Source of the DNA: Nesterenkonia sedimenti
GTDB taxonomy: Bacteria; Actinomycetota; Actinomycetes; Actinomycetales; Micrococcaceae
Direction: 5' to 3'
Assembly (NCBI RefSeq): GCF_012641515.1
Contig: NZ_JABAHY010000001.1
Coordinates: forward strand, 186,001 to 250,000
DNA length: 64,000 nucleotides
Part shown: piece by piece, positions 57,934 through 64,000 of the stretch
How the letters are laid out: each line of letters begins with the position of its first letter
Position numbering within the stretch: position 1 is the first letter of the stretch
The notes under the pieces: model-generated
The model's database searches: none
Seen by the model: only the letters and a program-made list of their open reading frames with translations
Told to the model about the DNA's origin: nothing
Position numbers and translations under genes: made by a program

Positions 57934-58199
57934 TGTAATGGGTAGTGGCCGACCTGTGGCTGGCTGAGATGCTGAGTTCAGTCCTAGTGCGTGACCCCGG
58001 GTATTTCCGACCCTCCGATTCAAGAGGTGTCTTTAAAATGACGTGTCCGCGCTGGGACCGGCTCGGCTTCTGCGCACAGATGCCTTAATTAGAAGCCTGT
58101 CCGACCGCCAATGAAACGGTGGCCGTGACTCATTACAGATGTGGACTCTGAGCGACCACACGAGCCGGGCAGACCTTATCCGCTCTATGTCCTTAGAGG
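57934..58199 (+). ncRNA. Candidate IS110 bridge RNA region
   Basis: This left-end non-coding stretch is where IS110-group elements encode the bridge RNA. It contains CTTTAAAATGA (58031-58041), which can pair with the right target flank plus core 59267-59277 at all 11 positions (three as G-U); TAGAAGC (58090-58096), identical to 59259-59265 in the right end; and CATTACAGA (58131-58139), the exact complement of core plus left end 57932-57940. A left-target guide was not clearly found. RNA ends are unknown. Confidence 0.6.
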
Positions 58200-59249
58200 A
58201 TGATCATGATTCCAGTCCCTGAAGTTTTCGACTACATCGTGGGCATCGACACCCATGCCCGAACCCATACCTATTGCCTGATCGACTCCCGTACCGGCGC
58301 GATCATTGACAGCGCCCAGTTTCCGACCTCAAAGCCCGGCAACGCGCGGGCGATCACTTGGACCCAACGGCGCAGCAAGAACGGCAACATTCTGGCTGCA
58401 GTCGAAGGTACCGCATCCTACGGCGCCAGCATCACCATGTCTCTCAGAGCAGCCGATATCGAAGTCACCGAAGTCCGCCCTGGCCCTAAGCGAGAACACG
58501 CACACACCGGAAAATCTGACACAATCGATGCCGAGTCCGCCGCACGACGAGTACTGCGTAGCAATGTGGAATCTCTTGCCCAACCCCGCGCTTCCGGTGA
58601 ACGAGCCACTCTGCGCGTACTTCTCTCTTCTCGATCATTAATCGATCAACAGCGCACAGCCAACCGCAACTCTCTTACCGCTCTGCTGCGCAGCTTCGAG
58701 CTGGGCGTCGATGCCCGCCGCCCACTAAAAGACACCCAAATTGCTGCTATTGCTAGATGGCGAGTTGTCACCGACCCTGCCATTGAGCCTCTACGAAGTG
58801 AAGCGAAACGGCTGGCAGCGACCGTGATCGAGCAGACTCGGCTACTGGAGGAAAACCACCAAAAGCTCGCCAAGTTCACCGAGCATTTGGCCCCTGGACT
58901 CCAAGAGATTCAAGGAGTCGGCCCAGTCACCGGAGCGATCCTCGTCACCGTCTACTCCCACCACGGGCGGATCAGCTCAGAAGCTGCCTTCGCGGCACTC
59001 GGTGGCATATCACCACTGCCCGAGTCCTCTGGGAACACCACTAGGCACCGCCTCTCACGATCTGGCGATCGCCAACTCAACAGGGCTATCGAAGTGATCA
59101 CCCGCACCCGCATCAGCTGTGACCCCACGACTCAGGACTACGTGGCCAGAAGACAAGCTGAAGGGCTGAGCAAACGAGAGATCCGTAGATGCCTAAAACG
59201 CTACATCTGCCGAGCCCTCTACCGAGAGCTGAAGACTCGCATGGCTTGA
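58200..59249 (+). CDS. IS110-family transposase (bridge-RNA-type recombinase)
   Basis: 349 aa. The N-terminal RuvC-like DEDD domain shows YIVGIDTHARTHTY (first Asp), LAAVEGTASYG (Glu) and HTGKSDTIDAESAARR (Asp pair). A coiled coil follows, and the C-terminal Tnp domain has IQGVGPVTGAILVTVY and SPLPESSGNTTRHRLSRSGDRQLN with the candidate nucleophile Ser. The length is within the IS110 range and there is no frame damage, so the element looks active. ATG 58200 or ATG 58206 may be used. Confidence 0.92.
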   Translation: MIMIPVPEVFDYIVGIDTHARTHTYCLIDSRTGAIIDSAQFPTSKPGNARAITWTQRRSKNGNILAAVEGTASYGASITMSLRAADIEVTEVRPGPKREHAHTGKSDTIDAESAARRVLRSNVESLAQPRASGERATLRVLLSSRSLIDQQRTANRNSLTALLRSFELGVDARRPLKDTQIAAIARWRVVTDPAIEPLRSEAKRLAATVIEQTRLLEENHQKLAKFTEHLAPGLQEIQGVGPVTGAILVTVYSHHGRISSEAAFAALGGISPLPESSGNTTRHRLSRSGDRQLNRAIEVITRTRISCDPTTQDYVARRQAEGLSKREIRRCLKRYICRALYRELKTRMA

Positions 59250-59266
59250 CAGAAGGCATAGAAGCG

Positions 59267-59581
59267 TCATTTTGGGGAGGCCCCACCCAGCTTCAAATTC
59301 GCCTGGGAGAGATACGCCGCAGCTTCGCGCAGGACCTTGTTCTCCTGCTCCAGCTCACGGATCCGGCGCAGCATCTTCGCCTGTTCCCGAGACTCCTCAG
59401 CGTCCTTAGCCGGCTCGATCCCGTGCTCTTCGAGCTTCGCGGCCCGGACCCAGGACTGCAGCGCAGATTTCGAGCAGCCCATATCCGCGCAGACCTGCTT
59501 CTGGCTCATCTCGCCAGCAACCAGCTCCACGGCGGTGCGACGGAACTCCTCGGTGTAGACGACTTTCGGCATGACTTCCAT
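59267..59581 (-). pseudogene. IS3-family transposase OrfA, intact frame but element disrupted
   Basis: 104 aa: TEEFRRTAVELVAGEMSQKQVCADMGCSKSALQSWVRAA in part is the OrfA HTH, followed by a leucine-zipper region RRIRELEQENKVLREAAAYL. The stop TGA is formed where the IS110 core TC joins the IS3 sequence. OrfAB cannot be made because orfB is separated and truncated. The IS3 left end must lie between here and the adh stop at 59643, but its inverted repeat was not identified. Confidence 0.85.
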
Positions 59582-59642
59582 CCTTCCTGCTTTCTAAGCA
59601 GTCTTGAAGTCAACCGAACCTTCAGCAGACCCGTGTGAGTCC

Positions 59643-60668
59643 TCATCTGGTGTAGTCGATGACCACGCGACCGTCGATCTTGCCGTGTCGCATTTCGTCC
59701 AGAATCGCGTTGATATCGTCCAGTGGCCGCTTGGAATACGTGGGGTGGATCAGCCCCCGTGCGTAGAAGTCCAGGGCTTCGACCATGTCCTGCCGGGTTC
59801 CGACGATGGATCCGCGGATGGTCAGGCCTTTGAGCACAATGTCGAAGATCGGGGCCGGGAAGTCCCCTGGGGGCAGTCCGTTGAACACGATGGTCCCGCC
59901 GCGACGGGTCATACTGATCGCTTGCCCAAAGGCGCTCGGGTGTACAGCGGTGACCAATACTCCATGAGCACCGCCGATCTGCTCCTGGATCTCATGGGCA
60001 GGATCGGTTCCCATGGCGTTGAGGGTGAGCTCAGCCCCGTGCTTCTTGGCCAAGGCGAGCTTGTCATCGGCAATGTCTACTGCAACAACGCGCATGCCCA
60101 TGGCCACCGCGTACTGAACAGCAATATGCCCCAGACCACCGATGCCTGAGATCACGACCCACTGGCCGGGGCGGACGTCAGTCATCTTCAACCCCTTGTA
60201 CACGGTCACGCCAGCACAGAGCACTGGGGCGATTTCATGGGGGTCGGCACCTTCCGGGATGGCCGCAGCATGGCTGGCCTCGACCAGCATGTATTCGCCG
60301 AAGGATCCGTCTGAGGAGTAGCCGCCGTTGAGCTGATCTTCGCACAGGGTCTCCCACCCGGTCCGGCAGTACTGGCAGTGACCGCAGGCCCTCCACAACC
60401 AGGCATTGCCTACGGTCTGGCCAACCTGTATGTTCGTCACCCCCTCGCCGAGCTTTTCCACAATGCCTACTCCCTCGTGTCCGGGAATGAGGGGCAGTGT
60501 GGGCTTTACCGGCCAGTCTCCTTCGGCAGCGTGCAGATCGGTATGGCAGACTCCCGAGGCGATCAGTTTCACCAAGACCTGACCGGGGCCGGGTTCCGGC
60601 ACGGGCTGGTCTGTGACGGCAAGCTCCTTGCCGAAATCTTCCACTACTGCTGCAGTCATAACTGACAT
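59643..60668 (-). CDS. Zinc-dependent alcohol dehydrogenase (AdhP-like)
   Basis: 341 aa from ATG 60668, which has AAAAGGAG upstream. Catalytic zinc ligands: ASGVCHTDLHAAEGDW (Cys, with His in PGHEGVGIVEK) and the structural zinc loop with four cysteines CGHCQYCRTGWETLC. The NAD loop is ISGIGGLGHIAVQYA. This is the propanol-preferring class I type that oxidises short primary alcohols to aldehydes, which the aldehyde dehydrogenase nearby could take to acids. First host gene right of the island. Confidence 0.92.
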   Translation of the reverse strand: MSVMTAAVVEDFGKELAVTDQPVPEPGPGQVLVKLIASGVCHTDLHAAEGDWPVKPTLPLIPGHEGVGIVEKLGEGVTNIQVGQTVGNAWLWRACGHCQYCRTGWETLCEDQLNGGYSSDGSFGEYMLVEASHAAAIPEGADPHEIAPVLCAGVTVYKGLKMTDVRPGQWVVISGIGGLGHIAVQYAVAMGMRVVAVDIADDKLALAKKHGAELTLNAMGTDPAHEIQEQIGGAHGVLVTAVHPSAFGQAISMTRRGGTIVFNGLPPGDFPAPIFDIVLKGLTIRGSIVGTRQDMVEALDFYARGLIHPTYSKRPLDDINAILDEMRHGKIDGRVVIDYTR

Positions 60669-60733
60669 GTCGGCTCCTTTTGTCACAAGTGGTTTTCAGG
60701 TGCACTTGTGACGTTAGCCACACTGAGGTTGCG

Positions 60734-61924
60734 TCAAGGTTGCATACGTGCCACCAGTGCTGCACGCTGCGGGGAATCCGGGGGCAGCAGCCGCAGTGCG
60801 GTGTAGACCACCTGCTCATCGCGGGCAGCCTCAGACAGTTGGAGGTACCTCAACAACTCCTCAGGCGTACCGTCTGAGAGCAATGCTTCACGCAGCGCCG
60901 CCGAGATGTGTTGGCGCAGCTCCATAATGCCGGGAGCCTCAGAATTCGGCAGCAGCGCCCCTCCGTAGATGTCCAGTGCGGTGCTGCGATCGCCGGCGGT
61001 CAGTGCCGTGACCACTGTCAGCGCATCCAGATCCAGAGGGGAGGAGAGCCGGTAGGGTCGTGATTCCAGGTCCATGCCAGCAGCGGCTGGGGTAGACCTG
61101 AGGATTCTGCGGAGTCGAACAATCTCAGCACGGAGCGTGACTTCATGGCCGGGCTCGCCGAAGATGAGCTCCGCCAGTTCCCCAGCACTATGCCCCCTGC
61201 CGGAGGTGGAGCCGTCCCAGGCGAGCAGGGTGAGAATCTCTGCATGGCGCAGGCTCAGCGACTCCCGGGCTGCGGCAATACCGATCTGTGGCCGGCGGGT
61301 TCCCAGCGTGGTCAGCTGGGCAAGGCCGGTGTCCGCCGGCAGAACCTTGAGCTCTGCCTCCGCTGCCGAGATGGCTGCTTGAATAAGCGGCAGCGAATGG
61401 GTGGCCACTGCCATCTCGCCCCCCGTGAGGTCCACCACGCCCAGCAGGCCGCCGGTGTGGGGATTGCAGATCGGTGCCGCAGAGCAGGAGAACTGGTGTG
61501 CCGAGGAAGCGAAATGCTCCTCCTGATGAACCTGGACACCCTGCCCGGTGATCAGCGCCACGCCAGGCGCTGACGTGCCGATAGCCTCCTCGGACCACGT
61601 GGCCCCTGGCTGAAACGCTGAGCCCTCAGCTAGGCGCAGGGCCCGCCGGTCCCCATCCACCCAGAGCAGCCTGCCCTCCGCATCTCCGATTGCCACGACC
61701 AGCCCGGCGTCGGCAGCAGGTTGCACCAGAAGCTTCTCAAAGATGGGAAGCACCTGGCGGAGGGGATGTTCCCTGCGGTAGGCGCCGAGATCGCTGTCAT
61801 CCATTTCCACCGGAGCCAACGCGGAACCAGGATCCCGCAAAAACTGCGCTGAACGGTGCCAGGACTCGCGCAGCGCCGGCCTGAGTGCGCTCCAGGTCTG
61901 AGGGTCGTCAGGGACTGCCTTCAT
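60734..61924 (-). CDS. GAF-domain transcriptional regulator of the alcohol/aldehyde locus
   Basis: 396 aa. The N-terminal part RESWHRSAQFL and the sensor FQPGATWSEEAIGTSAPGVAL...SAHQFSCSAAPICNPHTGGLLGVVDLTG in part are the AcoR-type GAF region. Instead of a sigma-54 AAA domain it has a C-terminal winged-helix-like region (LSLRHAEILTLLAW...GHEVTLRAEIVRLRRIL), as in actinobacterial relatives. It is divergent from the aldehyde dehydrogenase and followed by adh, so it likely activates both in response to alcohols or aldehydes. Confidence 0.82.
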   Translation of the reverse strand: MKAVPDDPQTWSALRPALRESWHRSAQFLRDPGSALAPVEMDDSDLGAYRREHPLRQVLPIFEKLLVQPAADAGLVVAIGDAEGRLLWVDGDRRALRLAEGSAFQPGATWSEEAIGTSAPGVALITGQGVQVHQEEHFASSAHQFSCSAAPICNPHTGGLLGVVDLTGGEMAVATHSLPLIQAAISAAEAELKVLPADTGLAQLTTLGTRRPQIGIAAARESLSLRHAEILTLLAWDGSTSGRGHSAGELAELIFGEPGHEVTLRAEIVRLRRILRSTPAAAGMDLESRPYRLSSPLDLDALTVVTALTAGDRSTALDIYGGALLPNSEAPGIMELRQHISAALREALLSDGTPEELLRYLQLSEAARDEQVVYTALRLLPPDSPQRAALVARMQP

Positions 61925-62081
61925 CTCCCTCCTTCGTGGAAGAGAAACGTGCTATGTATCACAGTCTACTGTGCCGCCGGCATGCTGGGTCATGCAACGT
62001 TGGTGCAACGGTGCATGGCGTAGGTTCTTGAATTGTAGTGATCTTCATCACTATCCTTGACCTGACGACAAAGGAGTCACC
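61925..62081. promoter_or_regulatory. Divergent promoter region with three inverted repeats
   Basis: CACAGT-CT-ACTGTG at 61960-61973 is a perfect palindrome with a 2-base centre. CATGCAAC at 61991-61998 and GTGCATG at 62011-62017 are opposed, with direct TGCAACG copies between. TAGTGAT-CTTC-ATCACTA at 62036-62053 is a perfect 7-bp repeat 29 bp ahead of the aldehyde dehydrogenase ATG. AAAGGAG lies just before that start. Confidence 0.55.
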
Positions 62082-63605
62082 ATGACCGTATATGCACAGC
62101 CCGGCACTGAGGGAAGCACCGTCAGCTTTAAGTCTCGGTACGAGAACTTCATCGGCGGCGAATGGGTGGCCCCGGTCAAGGGCCAATACTTTGAGAACCC
62201 CTCGCCGGTGACCGGAAAGACCTTTACTGAGGTGGCGCGCTCCACTGCCGAGGACATTGAGCTGGCCCTGGACGCCGCCCACAAGGCAGCCCCGGCCTGG
62301 GGGAAGACCTCAGTGGCTGAACGTGGCGTACTGCTGAACAGAATCGCTGATCGGATCGAGGAGAACCTCGAAGCTCTGGCCGTGGCAGAAACCTGGGAGA
62401 ACGGCAAGCCGGTGCGCGAGACTCTGGCCGCGGACCTGCCGCTGGCTGTAGACCACTTCCGCTACTTCGCCGGGGTGATCCGTGCCCAGGAGGGCGGGAT
62501 CAGTGAGATTGACTCCAGCACTGTGGCCTATCACTACCACGAGCCGCTGGGCGTGGTCGGTCAGATCATCCCCTGGAACTTCCCCATCCTGATGGCAGTC
62601 TGGAAGTTGGCGCCGGCCCTGGCCGCGGGCAACGCTGTGGTGCTCAAACCTGCCGAGCAGACGCCCAGCTCCATCCTGGTGCTCATGGAGCTGATCCAGG
62701 ACATCCTGCCTGCCGGCGTGGTCAACGTGGTCAACGGGTTCGGCACCGAGGCCGGAGCGCCGCTGGCCTCCAACCCGCGGATCAAGAAGATCGCCTTTAC
62801 CGGAGAGACCACCACCGGCCGGCTGATCATGCAGTACGCCAGCCAGAACCTGATCCCGGTCACTCTGGAGCTGGGCGGGAAGTCCCCGAACATCTTCTTC
62901 GAGGATGTGGCCGCCGCAGATGACGCCTTCTACGACAAGGCTCTGGAGGGCTTCACCATGTTCGCCCTGAACCAGGGAGAGGTCTGCACCTGCCCCTCCC
63001 GGGCGCTGATCCAGTCCACCATCATTGATGAGTTCCTGGACAAGGCAGTGGCCCGCACCAAGGCGGTGAAGCAGGGCAACCCGCTGGACACCGAGACCCA
63101 GGTGGGCGCCCAGGCCTCCAATGACCAGCTGGAGAAGATCCTCAGCTACCTGGACATCGGCCAGAAAGAGGGCGCAGAGGTGCTCACTGGCGGTTCGCGG
63201 TTGCAGCTGGAGGGTGATCTCGCCGAGGGCTACTACGTGGAGCCGACCATCTTCCGCGGCAATAACAAGATGCGTGTCTTCCAAGAGGAGATCTTCGGAC
63301 CGGTGGTCTCGGTGACCGAGTTCACCGATTACCAGGATGCCATCTCCATCGCCAATGACACTCTCTACGGACTGGGGGCCGGAGTCTGGGCGCGCAGCGG
63401 CAACACCGCCTATCAGGCGGGGCGCGATATTCAGGCCGGCCGAGTCTGGACCAACTGCTACCACCAGTACCCGGCACACGCTGCATTCGGTGGGTACAAG
63501 CAGTCCGGCATTGGGCGGGAGAATCACCTGATGATGCTGGCCCACTACCAGCAGACCAAGAACCTGCTGGTCAGCTACAGCGAAGACAAGCTGGGATTCT
63601 TCTGA
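62082..63605 (+). CDS. NAD-dependent aldehyde dehydrogenase (ExaC/acetaldehyde type)
   Basis: 507 aa. [29 protein letters not shown] in part is the cofactor site, [13 protein letters not shown] holds the general-base Glu, and [14 protein letters not shown] the catalytic Cys. Adjacent Cys and a following DUF779 gene are typical of the acetaldehyde/chloroacetaldehyde dehydrogenases used in ethanol oxidation. Together with the adh it converts alcohols to carboxylic acids. AAAGGAG is five bases upstream. Confidence 0.93.
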   Translation: MTVYAQPGTEGSTVSFKSRYENFIGGEWVAPVKGQYFENPSPVTGKTFTEVARSTAEDIELALDAAHKAAPAWGKTSVAERGVLLNRIADRIEENLEALAVAETWENGKPVRETLAADLPLAVDHFRYFAGVIRAQEGGISEIDSSTVAYHYHEPLGVVGQIIPWNFPILMAVWKLAPALAAGNAVVLKPAEQTPSSILVLMELIQDILPAGVVNVVNGFGTEAGAPLASNPRIKKIAFTGETTTGRLIMQYASQNLIPVTLELGGKSPNIFFEDVAAADDAFYDKALEGFTMFALNQGEVCTCPSRALIQSTIIDEFLDKAVARTKAVKQGNPLDTETQVGAQASNDQLEKILSYLDIGQKEGAEVLTGGSRLQLEGDLAEGYYVEPTIFRGNNKMRVFQEEIFGPVVSVTEFTDYQDAISIANDTLYGLGAGVWARSGNTAYQAGRDIQAGRVWTNCYHQYPAHAAFGGYKQSGIGRENHLMMLAHYQQTKNLLVSYSEDKLGFF

Positions 63606-63632
63606 GTTAGTTCCGGCGAAAGGAGCCAAGCC

Positions 63633-64000
63633 ATGGGTGCTGAGCGCGTTGCAGTAACAGATGATGCTGCCGCTCTGCTGCGTCAGCTCCGTGACGAGCA
63701 CGGACAGCCGCTGATGTTCCACCAGTCAGGAGGATGCTGCGACGGCTCGGCACCCATGTGCTATACCCAAGGGACTTTCATGACCGGGCCCCAAGATGTG
63801 CTGCTGGGTCAGCTGCAGCCGGGCACACCGGAGCCGGTTCCAGTGTGGATATCCAAACCCCAGTTCGAATACTGGTCGCATACCCACATCACCATTGATG
63901 TCACGCCCGGCCGAGGCTCGGGATTCAGCATTGAGGGCCCCACCGGGAACCGGTTCATCGTACGATCCCGTCTCTTCACCGAACAGGAGACCGCACAGCT
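63633..64000 (+). CDS. DUF779 protein, 3' end outside window
   Basis: The frame runs from ATG 63633 (AAAGGAGCCAAGCC upstream) to the window edge without a stop; about 122 residues are visible. FHQSGGCCDGSAPMC near residues 30-44 is the Cys-rich DUF779 signature, and ISKPQFEYWSHTHITIDV follows. Such proteins nearly always accompany aldehyde dehydrogenases of the ExaC type, but the biochemical role is not known. Confidence 0.88.
   Translation, partial: MGAERVAVTDDAAALLRQLRDEHGQPLMFHQSGGCCDGSAPMCYTQGTFMTGPQDVLLGQLQPGTPEPVPVWISKPQFEYWSHTHITIDVTPGRGSGFSIEGPTGNRFIVRSRLFTEQETAQ

Larger units (their letters stand above)
57934..59268 (+). mobile_element. IS110-family insertion sequence inside an IS3 element
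   Basis: The borders follow from rejoining the interrupted IS3: the overlapping orfA-stop/orfB-start, AAAATGATGTTCCC on the minus strand, is restored if 57934-59268 is removed and a shared core TC (57932-57933 and 59267-59268) is kept once. The element is 1,335 bp: 266 bp non-coding left end, one transposase gene, and about 19 bp right end. There are no terminal inverted repeats, as is normal for the IS110 group. Confidence 0.8.

Noticed and set aside
57933-59292. Alternative IS110 borders with a CT core (57933-57934 and 59291-59292)
   Set aside because: That choice would join orfA to orfB in frame after Asn-Leu-Lys, but the TC-core choice restores the classical AAAATGATG overlap of IS3 genes and fits the complementarity of the non-coding region better.

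Overview
The window reads as chromosomal DNA of a high-GC Actinomycetota bacterium, most likely a Micrococcales (Micrococcaceae-like) species. The main reason is the host gene order rne-rplU-rpmA-obgE-proB-proA-...-nadD-...-rsfS-tRNA-Ala, together with class Ib ribonucleotide reductase, actinobacterial-type hut genes and many GTG/TTG starts and ATGA/GTGA start-stop overlaps. I cannot name the genus from the sequence alone.

Host part 1 (1-35143). The left edge holds the end of a gamma-glutamyltransferase, then a TPP riboswitch and thiD, a convergent small alarmone synthetase, glpD-glpK, and nrdHIEF behind tandem NrdR boxes and DnaA-like boxes. A broken SRPBCC gene follows. A divergent histidine-utilisation locus spans 10349-22073: hutH, a HisC-like aminotransferase, an IclR regulator and a sodium symporter on the minus strand; hutU, an M20 amidohydrolase, hutF and hutI on the plus strand. 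It gives a complete histidine-to-glutamate route in which the M20 enzyme probably replaces HutG. Next come a lipoate-ligase-like gene, a VKOR-family gene, then rne, rplU, rpmA, obgE, proB, proA, an MscS-like gene with an amber codon at its sixth codon, nadD, an acidic membrane protein, rsfS and tRNA-Ala(GGC).

Mobile island (about 35200-59600). A large serine recombinase sits beside tRNA-Ala, and its ORF reads antisense through the tRNA. A run of minus-strand genes follows: replication-relaxation protein, VirD4/HerA-like coupling ATPase and several small proteins, which looks like an integrative mobilisable element. The cargo is defence: a tight five-gene minus-strand operon (54837-45452) encodes an MmeI-like DNA methyltransferase, an SF2 helicase, a GIY-YIG/T5orf172-type nuclease, and Gabija GajA and GajB. 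A divergent 587-aa protein of unknown function has a 20-bp palindrome in its promoter region. The right end is a graveyard: an orphan membrane protein, an orphan type IV pilin-like gene, a recombinase remnant fused to HTH domains, and an IS3 element split by an intact IS110 element. The IS110 left-end non-coding region contains segments complementary to its own ends and to its target, as expected for a bridge RNA.

Host part 2 (59643-64000). A zinc alcohol dehydrogenase, a GAF-domain regulator, an aldehyde dehydrogenase and a DUF779 protein (cut by the window end) form an alcohol/aldehyde oxidation locus with several palindromes in the divergent promoter region.
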